DNA of 64,000 nucleotides from Mycobacterium sp. IS-1496 (GCF_001499995.1 NZ_LQIU01000023.1:124001-188000), one strand, 5' to 3'; shown: positions 1 to 9,674, counted from the stretch's first letter. The notes: generated by a model from the letters alone, not told the origin. Program-made: numbers and translations.

Positions 1-65
1 CTGGCGCCCGCAGGGATGTCGGCGACCGCCTCGCGGGCCGAGCCCACGACCTTGTCGACTGTCAC
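1..65 (-). CDS. 3-oxoacid/3-oxoadipate CoA-transferase subunit A, N-terminal fragment
   Basis: Only the first 21 codons lie in the window; the gene continues beyond position 1. The GTG start at 65-63 overlaps the pcaD stop as GTGA. The readable N-terminus (MTVDKVVGSAREAVADIPAG) matches the start of family I CoA-transferase alpha subunits (PcaI/ScoA). These load CoA from succinyl-CoA onto a 3-oxoacid. Placement directly after an enol-lactonase favours 3-oxoadipate over acetoacetate as substrate, by inference. The family call rests on a short segment. Confidence 0.6.
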   Translation of the reverse strand, partial: MTVDKVVGSAREAVADIPAGA

Positions 66-832
66 GCTTGCTCCAGGTGTTCGATGAGGGCGGGGGTGAC
101 GACGCCGGGCTGTTGGGCGTTCGCGAGGTGCGCCGCGTCGGGGACCACCAGCAGCCGGCCGTCCTTGACACCGTCGGCGATCTCGCGCAGCTTCGCGACG
201 GGCGTGGCCGGGTCGCGGCTGCCGGCGACGGCCAGTGTCGGCGCGACGATCGAGGCGAGATCGTCGCGCAGGTCGAGTGCGGCGATGGCTTCGCAGCAGC
301 CCGCGTAGCCCTCCGCGGGGGTGGCGGCCACCATGGCCTCGCACCCCGCCCGCACCGCGGGATGAGCCGCCCGGTACGCCGGGGTGAACCAGCGCTCGAC
401 GACGGCGCCCGCCACCGCGCCGCTGCCTCGCGTGCGCACGACCTCGGCGCGTTCGAGCCAGGTCGACGCCGGTGACAACGCGGTGCCGGTGCACAGCACC
501 GCCAGCCGGTCGACGCGTTCGGGGTTGCGGGCGGCCACCCGCATCGCCGTCATACCGCCGAGGGAAAGGCCGACGAGGTGGGCGTGCTCGATGCCGAGGC
601 GATCCAGCAGTGCGACGAGGTCGTCGGCCAGGTCGTCGATCCGGTACGGGCCGGCCGGCGTCGGTGAGGCGCCGTGGCCCCGGGTGTCGTAGCGCACGAC
701 GCGGAAGCGCGCTTCGAGCTCGGCGAGCTGTGGATCCCACATTCGGTGGGTGGAACCCAGCGAGTTGACGAGGACCACGGCCGGCCCGTCGTCACGGCCG
801 CTGACGAGTGCGTGAACATCCACCGAAGTCAT
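62..832 (-). CDS. pcaD: alpha/beta hydrolase, probable 3-oxoadipate enol-lactonase
   Basis: A 256-residue alpha/beta hydrolase with a complete catalytic triad: nucleophile Ser90 in GLSLGG (88-93), Asp207 in SRDPATP and His235 in DAAHLAN. The NSLGSTHRMWD segment (23-33) gives the oxyanion region typical of PcaD. The enzyme hydrolyses 3-oxoadipate enol-lactone to 3-oxoadipate in the cytosol, the last ring-cleavage step of the beta-ketoadipate pathway. It overlaps the start of a CoA-transferase subunit (GTGA), which would activate the product. A LysR regulator is divergent. Other esterase or lactonase substrates are possible, but the neighbour supports PcaD. Confidence 0.8.
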   Translation of the reverse strand: MTSVDVHALVSGRDDGPAVVLVNSLGSTHRMWDPQLAELEARFRVVRYDTRGHGASPTPAGPYRIDDLADDLVALLDRLGIEHAHLVGLSLGGMTAMRVAARNPERVDRLAVLCTGTALSPASTWLERAEVVRTRGSGAVAGAVVERWFTPAYRAAHPAVRAGCEAMVAATPAEGYAGCCEAIAALDLRDDLASIVAPTLAVAGSRDPATPVAKLREIADGVKDGRLLVVPDAAHLANAQQPGVVTPALIEHLEQA

Positions 833-858
833 GCCTTCGAGGGTACTGACGTGCTCTT

Positions 859-872
859 ATATTGAGAAATAT
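859..872. promoter_or_regulatory. AT-rich inverted repeat, candidate LysR operator
   Basis: ATATT and AATAT flank a 4-base centre (GAGA) in the 75-base gap between the divergent pcaD and LysR genes. It is the only AT-rich stretch there. LysR-type regulators usually bind such dyads, placed to control both their own gene and the divergent operon. No binding consensus specific to this regulator could be checked. Confidence 0.4.
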
Positions 873-907
873 CCGTTTGCATCGGATTGAGACATGGGAG
901 GTATGGA

Positions 908-1819
908 ATGGAGCTGCGGCACCTTCGCTACTTCCGTGCGGTCGCCGAGGAGCTGCACTTCGGGCGCGCGGCCGAGCGACTGCACATCGCGCAGCCGCCG
1001 CTGTCCCAGCAGATCCGGGCACTCGAGCGTGAACTCGGGGTGGCGCTGCTGTCGCGCTCGACCCGCCGGGTCGAACTGACACCGGCCGGGGCCGCCTACC
1101 TCGACCGCGCGGTGGCGATCCTCGACGCCGTCGACGACGCCACCGAACTGGCGCAGCGGGTGGCCGGCGGGTCGGCGGGACGGTTGGTGATCGGCTGTGT
1201 CGGATCGGCCACCTATTCGCTGCTGCCCGCCCTCGTACGCGCGCTGCGCGAGGCGCTGCCGGGCGTCGACGTCAACGTGCGCGGTGAGATGCTGGCGCCC
1301 GCTCAGATCACCGCACTGGTCGCCGGCGAGATCGACCTGGCGCTGCTGCGGCCGCCGGTCGAGCATCCGGCCGTCCACGCGGAGACGATCCGCAGCGACC
1401 GGTTGCTGGTGGCGCTCCCCGAGGACCACCCGCTGACCGCATCGACCGAGGTGAACATTGCCGACCTGCGCGGCGACGAGTTCGTCGTCCACGCCGGACA
1501 CGGGCATTCGGTGATGAACAGCGTGGTGACCGCGCTGTGCGCGGACGCGGGGTACGTCCCACGCGTGCGCCATGAGGTCGAGGAGACCTCGACCCTGGTC
1601 ACGATGGTCGCCGCCGGGTTGGGCGTGGCGGTGGTGCCCGAACCCACCGCCGCGCTGGGCGTCACGGGCGTCCGCTACCGTCCGCTGTCCGGCGGGCGGC
1701 CCGTCACCGTCGACCTGCTGGCCGCGCACGCCACGCGGGCCTATTCCCCCTTGGTCGAACGCGTGCTGGAGGTCTTGCGCCGAGTCGCCCGAACCCAGCA
1801 GCGGCCCGACATAGGGTGA
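908..1819 (+). CDS. LysR-family transcriptional regulator
   Basis: A 303-residue LTTR. The N-terminal winged helix-turn-helix covers residues 1-60 (MELRHLRYFRAVAEELHFGR, then the conserved QPPLSQQIRALE recognition region). The rest is the periplasmic-binding-protein-like effector domain. I chose the ATG at 908 because a GGGAGG ribosome site sits about 8 bases upstream; the in-frame TTG at 887 would start inside that site. Divergent from pcaD/CoA-transferase, it probably activates that operon in response to an aromatic-pathway intermediate, as CatR/BenM types do. The SDR gene follows after only 4 bases, so the two may be co-transcribed. Confidence 0.87.
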   Translation: MELRHLRYFRAVAEELHFGRAAERLHIAQPPLSQQIRALERELGVALLSRSTRRVELTPAGAAYLDRAVAILDAVDDATELAQRVAGGSAGRLVIGCVGSATYSLLPALVRALREALPGVDVNVRGEMLAPAQITALVAGEIDLALLRPPVEHPAVHAETIRSDRLLVALPEDHPLTASTEVNIADLRGDEFVVHAGHGHSVMNSVVTALCADAGYVPRVRHEVEETSTLVTMVAAGLGVAVVPEPTAALGVTGVRYRPLSGGRPVTVDLLAAHATRAYSPLVERVLEVLRRVARTQQRPDIG

Positions 1820-1823
1820 GGCC

Positions 1824-2681
1824 ATGGCAGACAAGCCCTTGTCCGGAAAGACCATGTTCATCTCCGGCGCCAGCCGCGGTATCGGTTTGGCCATCGCCAA
1901 GCGTGTCGCCGCCGACGGCGCCAACATCGCGCTGGTCGCCAAGACCGCCGAACCGCACCCCAAGTTGCCCGGCACGATCTACACCGCGGCCCAGGAGATC
2001 GAGGAGGCCGGCGGTCGGGCGCTGCCCATCGTGGGCGACATCCGCGACGGTGATTCGGTCACCGCCGCGGTCGCCCAGACCGTCGAGCAGTTCGGCGGCA
2101 TCGACATGTGCGTCAACAATGCGTCGGCGATCAACCTGGGCTCCGTCGAGGAGGTGCCGCTCAAACGCTTCGACCTGATGAACGGCATCCAGGTGCGCGG
2201 CACCTACGCCGTCACGCAGGCCTGCATCCCGCACATGAAGGGCCGCGACAACCCGCACATCCTGACGCTGTCACCGCCGATCCGGCTGGAGCCGCAGTGG
2301 CTGACCCCGACGGCCTACATGATGGCCAAGTTCGGGATGACGTTGTGCGCGTTGGGTATCGCCGAGGAGATGCGGGAGGCGGGCATCGCGTCGAACACCC
2401 TGTGGCCGCGCACGATGGTGGCCACCGCCGCGGTGCAGAACCTGCTCGGCGGCGACGAGGCGATGGCCCGCGCCCGCAAACCCGAGGTGTACGCCGACGC
2501 CGCGTACGCGGTGTTGACGAAACCGGCGCGCGGATACACCGGGCAGACCCTGCTGTGCGAGGACGTCCTGCTCGAATCCGGCGTCACCGATCTGTCGGTC
2601 TACGACTGCATCCCGGGCTCGGAACTGGGCGTCGACCTGTGGGTGGACTCCCCCAACCCGCCGGGCTACACCGCATCCTGA
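1824..2681 (+). CDS. short-chain dehydrogenase/reductase, HSDL2-like
   Basis: A 285-residue SDR with the NAD(P)-binding loop SGASRGIG (14-21), NNAS (98-101) and a catalytic Ser150, Tyr165, Lys169 set (YMMAK). The LSPP motif after the Ser strand and the long insertion after beta-2 (residues 40-60) are typical of HSDL2-like SDRs rather than classical FabG. The M. tuberculosis counterpart by position and sequence is Rv3224. Substrate is unknown; fatty-acyl or lipid carbonyls are likely for the group. It begins 4 bases after the LysR stop. It converges on the methyltransferase gene across an imperfect hairpin. Confidence 0.8.
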   Translation: MADKPLSGKTMFISGASRGIGLAIAKRVAADGANIALVAKTAEPHPKLPGTIYTAAQEIEEAGGRALPIVGDIRDGDSVTAAVAQTVEQFGGIDMCVNNASAINLGSVEEVPLKRFDLMNGIQVRGTYAVTQACIPHMKGRDNPHILTLSPPIRLEPQWLTPTAYMMAKFGMTLCALGIAEEMREAGIASNTLWPRTMVATAAVQNLLGGDEAMARARKPEVYADAAYAVLTKPARGYTGQTLLCEDVLLESGVTDLSVYDCIPGSELGVDLWVDSPNPPGYTAS

Positions 2682-2686
2682 CGTCG

Positions 2687-2740
2687 AGATTGCTTCCACG
2701 GTCGTTGATCTCGGCTCCCGCGCGACCGTGAGCGCAATCT
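2687..2740. terminator. imperfect inverted repeat between convergent genes
   Basis: Arms 2687-2704 and 2723-2740 pair at 15 of 18 positions around an 18-base loop. The repeat sits between the convergent SDR and methyltransferase genes, so it could end transcription from both sides. There is no T-run. The right arm carries CCGTGAGCG, a core shared with two other convergent-junction hairpins in this window. Confidence 0.45.
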
Positions 2741-2757
2741 GCGCGACGCGGGCGCGG

Positions 2758-4275
2758 TCAGGTCGCCTGGTAGACGATCCCGCGCCCGATCGCCTCCCGC
2801 ACCACCGGCAGCGCCGCGGTGGCCAACGCCTCGGCGTCGACGTCGTGGAAGGCGGCCAGCAGGTCGATCAGCGTGCCCAGCGGCACCTCACCGCGGCATC
2901 CCGCCAGCAGCGCTCGCGACACCTCGTCGACGCCGAGCACCGCGCCCGGCCCACCCGGACGGCGGACCGCCGCGCCGACCACCTGCCAGCCGTCGGGTCC
3001 GGGCAGTGACTGCTCTTCCAGGAACACCGGCGCGGTGGACAACCGGGCGGCGAGCAGATCCGCATCGCTGTTGTGGTGCAGGTACTCCCGACGGGCGAAG
3101 AACGCGTCGACCTCCGCGCCGGTGACGATCTCGTCGGCGCCGGTGATCTCCTCGAGCACGTGCTCGGGCGGACGCCGGTCGGCGGCGCGCGGGGCGCGCA
3201 GGGAGATCACGCCCATGCCGATCGCGGTGATGTCCTCGGCGGCGAACCAGTCGAGCCACTCCCCGCCCCGACGGGCCGCGTCCTGCGCGGATTCGCCGGC
3301 GTCGGAGGTCCACAGGGTGACGTAGCTGACCGGATCGGCGAGTTCGCGCTGCACCACCCACGCATGCAGACCCGTGTCCGCGAGCCAGCCGCGCACGCGC
3401 TCACGCCAGTCCTGGCCGTCGCGCACGATCCAGTTGGCCATGACGTGCGCGGTGCCGCCCGGTTCGAGGTGGTCACCGACCTGCTCGATCAGGTTGCGGC
3501 ACAACGTGTCTGCAACCATCCCGGAATCGCGGTAGATGTAGTCGCGGGCGCCGGCGCCCACCACGAACGGCGGATTGGACACGATGAGGTCGAAACGCTC
3601 GCCGGCGACCGGCTCGAACAGGCTGCCGCACCGCAGATCCCACGACATCCCGTTCAGCCGTGCGGTCGCCGCGGCCAGCGCCAGCGCCCGCTGGTTGGTG
3701 TCGGTGGCGACGATCTCGGCGCAGTGCGCGTCGAGGTGCAGCGCCTGGATACCGCAACCGGTGCCGAGATCCAATGCGCGAGTTACTGGTTGACGCACCA
3801 CCGCACGCACCAGCGACACCGACGCGCCGCCGATGCCGAGGACGTGATCGCGGCGCACGGCGCCCGCGCGCAATGCGGAATCGAGGTCGGAGACCACCAG
3901 GAGGTCCCGCTGCCCGTCGCCGTGCGGACGGATGTCCAGGGCGGCCCGCACCGAACCCTGCGATGTGCTCGCCAGGACACCGTTGGCGACGAGCGCGTCG
4001 ACCCCGGCGGCCGGGAAGGCCGCCTCGACCCGGTTTCGCGGTTCGTCGGCGCCGAGCAGGAACAGCCGCACCAGCACCGCCAGCGCCTGCTGCTGCGGTG
4101 CGGCCCGCTCGGTCACCCGCAGCGCGGGCCACCACACCCCCCGGGCGAACGCCGCGTCGGCATCGGCACCCAGCAACCCCGCCACCCCGTCGGTGGTGTA
4201 CCCCGCGGCCCGCAGGTCGGCGCCGAGGGCGTCGACGACGGCGGTGGAGTGCAGCGGACCCGGCGGCCCGCTCAA
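2758..4275 (-). CDS. methyltransferase small-domain protein (HemK/RlmG-like)
   Basis: A 505-residue protein with an N-terminal unassigned domain (1-165), an SAM-dependent methyltransferase core and a C-terminal extension. Motif I is LDLGTGCG (168-175), the acidic ribose-binding residue lies in ATDTNQ (190-195), and SNPPF (233-237) is the catalytic loop of N-methyltransferases acting on amides or bases (PrmC, RlmG). The target is therefore a nucleic-acid base or protein glutamine, not identified. The chosen start is the TTG at 4275, which overlaps the SRAP stop as TTGA; a longer frame to 4584 would run back through the SRAP gene and is rejected. It is probably translationally coupled to SRAP. 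Confidence 0.72.
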   Translation of the reverse strand: MSGPPGPLHSTAVVDALGADLRAAGYTTDGVAGLLGADADAAFARGVWWPALRVTERAAPQQQALAVLVRLFLLGADEPRNRVEAAFPAAGVDALVANGVLASTSQGSVRAALDIRPHGDGQRDLLVVSDLDSALRAGAVRRDHVLGIGGASVSLVRAVVRQPVTRALDLGTGCGIQALHLDAHCAEIVATDTNQRALALAAATARLNGMSWDLRCGSLFEPVAGERFDLIVSNPPFVVGAGARDYIYRDSGMVADTLCRNLIEQVGDHLEPGGTAHVMANWIVRDGQDWRERVRGWLADTGLHAWVVQRELADPVSYVTLWTSDAGESAQDAARRGGEWLDWFAAEDITAIGMGVISLRAPRAADRRPPEHVLEEITGADEIVTGAEVDAFFARREYLHHNSDADLLAARLSTAPVFLEEQSLPGPDGWQVVGAAVRRPGGPGAVLGVDEVSRALLAGCRGEVPLGTLIDLLAAFHDVDAEALATAALPVVREAIGRGIVYQAT

Positions 4276-5042
4276 AGCAGCGTGGCCTGTTCGGGCTCCG
4301 GCTCGGCCGGTGCGATCAGCTCCGGACCGTTGTTGCGCACGCTGTTCACCAGCCGGGACACCTCGCGGACCTCGATGCGGTCGAGGTCGCCGTGGCCGCG
4401 CAGCAGCCCCTCGTCGATCGGGGCGTCGGGGTCGAGCCAACGGTCCCAGTCGTCGGCGCTGATGGTCAGCGGCATGCGGTCGTGGATCTCCGCGAGCGGT
4501 CCCGCCGCGTCGGTGGTGATGATCGCGCAGCTGACCAGCGGCGGCGCGTCTCTCGGCGCGTCTTTGGGCCGCCACGTGGTCCACAGCCCCGCCATGAACA
4601 GCGGTTCACCGTCAGCGCCGTACATGAAGAACGGGGTCTTCGCCGCCTTCTTCTTCCCGCCGTCGGCCGGGTTCGGTCGCCACTCGTACCAGCCGTCCAT
4701 CGGCACCAGACAGCGCTTGCTCTTGGCCGAGCTGCGGAACGCCGGCGACGTGGTGACCTTGTCGGCACGCGCGTTGATCAGCAGTGGGCCCTTGTTGTCC
4801 GGTGCGCCGTCCTCACTGCTCTTGACCCACGGCGGGATGAGCCCCCACCGCATCGACCGCAGCCGGCGCGTCGCCTCGTCCTCGGGGTCGCTGTGCCGCT
4901 TCACCACCGTGCTGATGGTGGTGGTCGGCGCCACGTTGTAATTCGGGCCGGACTCGTTCGGCGCCGTGGTGGTCTCGTCGATCGCCTTGATCTTCTCGGC
5001 CAGCAGGGCCGGGTCGGTGGTGACTGCGAATCGTCCACACAT
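4272..5042 (-). CDS. SRAP-domain protein (HMCES/YedK family), DNA abasic-site crosslinker
   Basis: A 256-residue SOS-response-associated peptidase. Cys2 directly follows Met1 (MCGRF), as needed because Met is removed and Cys2 forms a thiazolidine link with abasic sites in single-stranded DNA. Other family signatures are present: NYNVAPT (34-40), WGLIPPW (66-72), NARAD (90-94), the GWYEW glutamate (117-121) and HDRMP (187-191), supplying the Asn, Glu and His of the active site. It shields abasic sites at replication forks. The ATG is certain, yet the GGAGG lies only one base before it, too close for a standard ribosome site. It is divergent from aroA (45-base gap) and is the Rv3226c counterpart. 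Confidence 0.93.
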   Translation of the reverse strand: MCGRFAVTTDPALLAEKIKAIDETTTAPNESGPNYNVAPTTTISTVVKRHSDPEDEATRRLRSMRWGLIPPWVKSSEDGAPDNKGPLLINARADKVTTSPAFRSSAKSKRCLVPMDGWYEWRPNPADGGKKKAAKTPFFMYGADGEPLFMAGLWTTWRPKDAPRDAPPLVSCAIITTDAAGPLAEIHDRMPLTISADDWDRWLDPDAPIDEGLLRGHGDLDRIEVREVSRLVNSVRNNGPELIAPAEPEPEQATLL

Positions 5043-5087
5043 ACCTCCGATAGTGGCACGCCGAACCGACAAGGCAGGATGGGTGCC

Positions 5088-6398
5088 GTGAACAACTGGC
5101 CGGCCCCGTCGACGCCGACCCCCGTGCACGCGACGGTGACCATCCCCGGCTCGAAATCCCAGACCAACCGCGCCCTGGTGCTCGCGGCGCTCGCCACCCC
5201 GCAGGGCACGTCGACGATCAGCGGCGCACTGCGCAGCCGCGACACCGACCTGATGATCGGTGCCCTGCAGACGCTCGGCTTCGACATCGAATGCGTCGAC
5301 GCCCCGAACTGTGAGTTCGAGGTCCGCGGCGGCCTCTCCCCGGCGGCCGGCGCCCGCGTCGACTGCGGGCTGGCGGGCACGGTGCTGCGGTTCCTTCCGC
5401 CGGTGGCGGCGCTGAGCACCGAGACCGTGGAATTCGACGGCGACGAGCAGGCCCGCACCCGCCCCATCGCCCCGCTGCTGGCCGGGCTGAAGGCCCTCGG
5501 CGTGCGGATCGACGGCGACGGGCTGCCGTTCCGCGTGCGCGGCGAGGGATCGGTGGCCGGCGGCACCGTCGAGATCGACGCCTCGGCGTCGTCGCAGTTC
5601 GTCTCCGGGCTGATGCTCTCGGGGGCGGCGTTCCGCGACGGCCTGACCATCGTGCACACCGGTGAATCGGTCCCGTCGGCGCCGCACGTGGCGATGACCG
5701 TCAGCATGCTGCGCGACGCCGGTGTCGAGGTCGACGACACCGAGGCCAACCGGTGGACCGTGCGGCCCGGGCCCGTCGCCGCCCGGCACTGGACCATCGA
5801 ACCGGATCTGTCCAACGCGGTGCCGTTCCTGGCCGCGGGCGTGGTCAGCGGCGGCGCGGTCCGGGTCACCGGCTGGCCGGCGGTGAGCACCCAGCCCGCC
5901 GACGCGATCCTGGCGATCCTCGAGAAGGTCGGCGCGGCGGTGCGCCGGACCGACTCGTACCTCGAGGTGCAGGGCACCCGGCTGTACGAGGGGTTCGACG
6001 CGGACCTGCACGACGTCGGTGAGCTCACCCCGGCAGTGGCGGCGCTGGCCGCGGTGGCCATTCCCGGAGCCGTGTCCCGGTTGCGCGGCGTCGCGCACCT
6101 GCGCGGCCACGAGACCGACCGGCTCGCGGCGCTGAGCGCCGAGATCAACGGCCTCGGCGGGCAGTGCGAGGAGACCGACGACGGACTGGTGATCACCGCC
6201 GCGCCCCTGCACGGCGGCGTCTGGCACTCCTATGCCGACCACCGGATGGCGATGGCCGGCGCGATCGTCGGATTGCGCACCCCGGGTGTCGAGGTCGAGG
6301 ACATCGGCACCACCGGCAAGACCTTGCCCGAGTTCCCGCAGATGTGGGCGGACATGCTGGCGGGACAGACGACCACCGACCCCGAGGCAGGCGCTTGA
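5088..6398 (+). CDS. aroA: 3-phosphoshikimate 1-carboxyvinyltransferase (EPSP synthase)
   Basis: A 436-residue EPSP synthase, sixth step of the shikimate pathway: transfer of enolpyruvyl from PEP to shikimate-3-phosphate. It shows the N-terminal [15 protein letters not shown] substrate-binding motif, the [11 protein letters not shown] segment and the C-terminal signature [12 protein letters not shown] followed by [13 protein letters not shown]. The length is close to M. tuberculosis AroA. I chose GTG 5088 because it aligns with the start of mycobacterial AroA (xNNWPAP); an in-frame ATG at 5079 is the alternative. The last base of the stop is shared with the rsgA start (TTGA), so the two genes are coupled. 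Confidence 0.95.
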   Translation: MNNWPAPSTPTPVHATVTIPGSKSQTNRALVLAALATPQGTSTISGALRSRDTDLMIGALQTLGFDIECVDAPNCEFEVRGGLSPAAGARVDCGLAGTVLRFLPPVAALSTETVEFDGDEQARTRPIAPLLAGLKALGVRIDGDGLPFRVRGEGSVAGGTVEIDASASSQFVSGLMLSGAAFRDGLTIVHTGESVPSAPHVAMTVSMLRDAGVEVDDTEANRWTVRPGPVAARHWTIEPDLSNAVPFLAAGVVSGGAVRVTGWPAVSTQPADAILAILEKVGAAVRRTDSYLEVQGTRLYEGFDADLHDVGELTPAVAALAAVAIPGAVSRLRGVAHLRGHETDRLAALSAEINGLGGQCEETDDGLVITAAPLHGGVWHSYADHRMAMAGAIVGLRTPGVEVEDIGTTGKTLPEFPQMWADMLAGQTTTDPEAGA

Positions 6399-7375
6399 GC
6401 CCTCGCGAGTACGACGAGTCCGACGTCCGGGTGCGGCCGGGTCGGGGCTCGCGTCCGCGGACGAAGACCCGGCCCGAGCACGCCGACGCCCGCAGCGCCA
6501 TGGTGGTGACCGTCGACCGGGGCCGCTGGGGGTGCGCGCTCGACCGCGACCCGGAGCACGTGGTGACCGCGATGCGGGCCCGCGAACTGGGCCGCACCCC
6601 GATCGTGGTGGGCGACGACGTCGAGGTGGTCGGCGACCTGACGGGGCGACCGGACACACTGGCGCGCATCGTGCGCCGCGGCGAACGCCGAAGCGTGTTG
6701 CGGCGCACCGCGGACGACACCGATCCGACCGAACGGGTGGTGGTCGCCAACGCCGATCAACTGCTCGTCGTCGTGGCGCTGGCGGATCCGCCGCCGCGGA
6801 CCGGGTTCGTCGAACGCTCCCTGATCGCGGCCTACGCCGGTGGGTTGACGCCGATCCTGTGTCTGACCAAGAGCGATCTCGCCCCGGCCGAACCGTTCGC
6901 CGCCCAGTTCACCGACCTCGACCTCACCGTGATCACCGCGGGGCGCGACGACGCGCTCGACGATGTCGTGCCGCTGCTGATCGGGAAGGTCACCGTGCTG
7001 CTCGGCCATTCCGGTGTCGGCAAATCGACACTGGTGAATCGTCTTGTGCCGCAGGCACACCGGGCCATCGGTGAGGTGAGCGGCGTCGGGAAGGGGCGAC
7101 ACACCTCGACGCAGTCGGTCGCCCTGCCGCTGGCGGAGGACGGCTGGGTGGTCGACACGCCGGGCATCCGCTCCTTCGGCCTGGCCCACATCGCCCCCGA
7201 CGACGTGCTGCTGGCGTTCTCGGACCTGGCCGAGGCCATCGCCGAATGCCCCCGCGGCTGCGGGCACATGGGTCCGCCCGCCGACCCCGAATGTGCACTC
7301 GACCACCTCACCGGTGCGGCCGCCGGCCGGGTGAGCGCCGCCCGTCACCTGCTCGGTGCGCTCAACGAGGCGTGA
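6395..7375 (+). CDS. rsgA: ribosome small subunit-dependent GTPase A
   Basis: A 326-residue circularly permuted GTPase that helps late maturation of the 30S subunit. G4 (TKSD, 158-161) comes before G1 (GHSGVGKST, 204-212) and G3 (DTPG, 254-257), the order that defines the RsgA/YjeQ family. An OB-fold precedes them. The C-terminal zinc-binding segment holds CPRGCGH and a further Cys (DPEC). The TTG start overlaps the aroA stop as TTGA; the conserved N-terminus ([20 protein letters not shown] type) starts right there. This linkage to aroA is conserved in mycobacteria (Rv3227-Rv3228). Confidence 0.93.
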   Translation: MSPREYDESDVRVRPGRGSRPRTKTRPEHADARSAMVVTVDRGRWGCALDRDPEHVVTAMRARELGRTPIVVGDDVEVVGDLTGRPDTLARIVRRGERRSVLRRTADDTDPTERVVVANADQLLVVVALADPPPRTGFVERSLIAAYAGGLTPILCLTKSDLAPAEPFAAQFTDLDLTVITAGRDDALDDVVPLLIGKVTVLLGHSGVGKSTLVNRLVPQAHRAIGEVSGVGKGRHTSTQSVALPLAEDGWVVDTPGIRSFGLAHIAPDDVLLAFSDLAEAIAECPRGCGHMGPPADPECALDHLTGAAAGRVSAARHLLGALNEA

Positions 7376-7497
7376 CCGTTTCGCACACCCACAGCGACCT
7401 GACAGGACCGTAACGGAAGTCCCGTGGCGTGTGTGGGGTTGCAGGAACCGGGCACCCACACCACGTCGAAGCAACTACGTCAGAAGGAGGCTCGACC

Positions 7498-8346
7498 TTG
7501 AGCACCGTTCCCACAGTCACCCTGAACGACGGCGCCTCGATTCCCCAGTTGGGGTTCGGCGTCTACCAGATCAAACCCGACGAGACCGCGAACGCGGTGA
7601 AGACGGCGCTGGACATCGGCTACCGCCACATCGACACCGCGCAGATGTACCAGAACGAGCGCGGGGTCGGCGAGGGCATCCGAGACTCCGGTGTCGACCG
7701 CGACGAGGTCTTCATCACCAGCAAGCTCAACAACGGGTTCCACCGTCCCGACGACGCCCGCCGCGCGTTCGACACGACGTTGAGCGAGCTGGGTTTCGAT
7801 CACGTCGACCTGTTCCTCATCCACTGGCCGTTGCCGACCCTGTACGACGGCGACTTCGTCTCGACGTGGCAGACACTCGAGGAGTTCAAGAAGGACGGCC
7901 GCGCCCGCAGCATCGGCGTGTCGAACTTCCAGGTCGACCATCTCGAGCGCCTCGCCCGCGAGACGGACACGGTGCCCGCGGTCAACCAGATCGAGGTGCA
8001 CCCGTACTTCGTCAACGACGCGGTGCGCACCTACGGCAACGAACACGGTATCGCCACGGAGGCGTGGTCGCCGATCGCCCAGGGGCAGGTGCTCGACGAT
8101 TCCACGGTCACCCGCATCGCCGAGGCGAGCGGCAAGTCACCCGCGCAGGTCGTGTTGCGCTGGCACATCCAGCGTGGCGACATCATCTTCCCGAAATCGG
8201 TTACACCGCAACGCATTCAGGAGAACTTCGACCTGTTCGACTTCGAGCTCGGTGGTGCCGACGTCGACGCGCTGTCCGCTCTCGACAAGGGCGAGCAGGG
8301 CCGCATCGGGCCGAATCCGGACACGTTCGACTACATCCCCGACTGA
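7498..8346 (+). CDS. aldo/keto reductase
   Basis: A 282-residue NADPH-dependent aldo/keto reductase of the AKR5 type. The catalytic tetrad is complete: Asp46 and Tyr51 (DTAQMY), Lys76 (TSKLNN) and His109 (LIHWP). The coenzyme loop PKSVTPQRI is present near the C-terminus. The TTG start at 7498 follows a strong AGAAGGAGG ribosome site (7482-7490); the in-frame ATG at 7429 would give an atypical 23-residue extension. Physiological substrates are probably reactive aldehydes or ketones. It stands alone, 122 bases after rsgA, and ends against a long hairpin facing desA3. Confidence 0.9.
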   Translation: MSTVPTVTLNDGASIPQLGFGVYQIKPDETANAVKTALDIGYRHIDTAQMYQNERGVGEGIRDSGVDRDEVFITSKLNNGFHRPDDARRAFDTTLSELGFDHVDLFLIHWPLPTLYDGDFVSTWQTLEEFKKDGRARSIGVSNFQVDHLERLARETDTVPAVNQIEVHPYFVNDAVRTYGNEHGIATEAWSPIAQGQVLDDSTVTRIAEASGKSPAQVVLRWHIQRGDIIFPKSVTPQRIQENFDLFDFELGGADVDALSALDKGEQGRIGPNPDTFDYIPD

Positions 8347-8359
8347 CCCCCGACGCCGA

Positions 8360-8411
8360 AAACTGCGGGGAGATCCACGATTTCGATGAAATCGCGATCT
8401 CCCCGCAGTTT
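8360..8411. terminator. long nested hairpin between aldo/keto reductase and desA3
   Basis: Perfect 16-base arms AAACTGCGGGGAGATC (8360-8375) and their complement (8396-8411) enclose a second dyad, GATTTC-GAT-GAAATC (8379-8393). The folded stem is about 22 pairs. It lies between two convergent stop codons, fitting a bidirectional terminator. No T-run follows on either side. Confidence 0.65.
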
Positions 8412-8432
8412 CGGTGCGCTCGGTTTCCGGCT

Positions 8433-9674
8433 CTACGCGGCCAGCGTCCCGCGGGACTCGCGCTTCTCGCGACGGCGGGCCCGCACGGCGGCGATCGACG
8501 ACCGCAGACCGCGCCGCTGGCTCGGCTCGAGTTCGGCGAACATCCGCTCGCTGCGGGTCTCGGGCGCATTGTCGGCGGTGTCGCGCAGGTACTTGTCCGG
8601 CAGGGACAGCTTGGCGATCGTGCGCCAGGTCTTGCCGTACTGCACCAGGAACGCACCTGTCGTGTAGGGCAGGTCGTACTTGTCGCAGATCTCCTGCACG
8701 CGCTTGGAGATCTCGTGCAGCCGGTTGCTGGGCAGGTCCGGGTACAGGTGGTGTTCGATCTGGTGGCACAGGTTGCCGCTCATGAAGCGCAGCAGCCAGC
8801 CGCCTTCGAAGTTGGCACTGCCGAGCATCTGGCGCAGGTACCACTGCCCCTTGGACTCGCCGACCATGTCGGTCTTGGTGAACTTCTCCGCGCCGTCGGG
8901 GAAGTGACCGCAGAAGATCACCGCGTTCGACCACACGTTGCGGATGACGTTCGCCACCGCGTTGGCCGTCAGCGTCGACCGGTAGGTCGCACCCGGCGAC
9001 AGCGCCGTCACGGCCGGCCAGGCCACGTAGTCCTTCACCAGCTGCGTGCCCGCCTTGGCGGCGAATTCGCCTGCCCGGACCTTGCTCTCGTCGCGGTTGT
9101 CGCGACCCTTGAAGACCTTGCCGAGCTCGACGTGCTGCAGCGCGACGCCCCACTCGAACCCGATGGCGAGGATGGCGTTGTACAGCAGGTTGCCGAGGTT
9201 GAACGGCTTCCACTTGGCATCGCGGGTGACGCGCAGCAGGCCGTAGCCCACGTCGTCGTCCATCCCGAGGATGTTGGTGTACTTGTGGTGCATGAAGTTG
9301 TGGGTGAACCGCCAGTGTTTGGAGGAGCCACCCATGTCCCACTCCCATGACGAGGAGTGGATCTCGGGATCGTTCATCCAATCCCACTGACCGTGCATGA
9401 CGTTGTGGCCGATCTCCATGTTCTCGATGATCTTGGCCACGCCCAGCGTCGTGGTGCCGGCCCACCAGGCCGACCGTCGGGAGCTCGCGGCCAGCATCAG
9501 CCGGCCGGCCAACTCGAGTGCGCGCTGCGCCGCGATGGTGCGGCGGATGTAGCGCGCGTCGCGCTCACCGAGGGAGTCTTCGATGTCCTGCCTGATCGTG
9601 TCGAGTTCGACACCCAGGCTCTCGATGTCGGCGTCGGTGAGATGTGCGAATTCAGGAACGTCTGTGATTGCCAT
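8433..9674 (-). CDS. desA3: stearoyl-CoA 9-desaturase (membrane fatty acid desaturase)
   Basis: A 413-residue membrane diiron desaturase that makes oleoyl-CoA from stearoyl-CoA. The three histidine boxes are present: HNVMH (90-94), HNFMHH (125-130) and HQIEHH (304-309). It matches M. tuberculosis DesA3 (Rv3229c). It lies downstream of its flavin/iron-sulfur reductase in the same direction, with 68 bases between them that carry a twin-palindrome operator. The protein ends Leu-Ala-Ala. In M. tuberculosis DesA3 a C-terminal LAA was reported to drive proteolytic turnover, so regulated degradation may be conserved here. A good ribosome site (GGAAGGAGGCGCC) precedes the ATG. Confidence 0.93.
   Translation of the reverse strand: MAITDVPEFAHLTDADIESLGVELDTIRQDIEDSLGERDARYIRRTIAAQRALELAGRLMLAASSRRSAWWAGTTTLGVAKIIENMEIGHNVMHGQWDWMNDPEIHSSSWEWDMGGSSKHWRFTHNFMHHKYTNILGMDDDVGYGLLRVTRDAKWKPFNLGNLLYNAILAIGFEWGVALQHVELGKVFKGRDNRDESKVRAGEFAAKAGTQLVKDYVAWPAVTALSPGATYRSTLTANAVANVIRNVWSNAVIFCGHFPDGAEKFTKTDMVGESKGQWYLRQMLGSANFEGGWLLRFMSGNLCHQIEHHLYPDLPSNRLHEISKRVQEICDKYDLPYTTGAFLVQYGKTWRTIAKLSLPDKYLRDTADNAPETRSERMFAELEPSQRRGLRSSIAAVRARRREKRESRGTLAA

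Noticed and set aside
3073..4941. 622-codon open frame on the plus strand
   Set aside because: Antisense shadow of the methyltransferase and SRAP genes, no recognisable motif.
3660..5087. 476-codon N-terminal extension of aroA
   Set aside because: It lies opposite the methyltransferase and SRAP genes; AroA homology begins at 5088.
7376..7497. Possible terminator after rsgA
   Set aside because: The CACACCCAC and GTGTGTGGGG segments do not pair well enough to support a hairpin.
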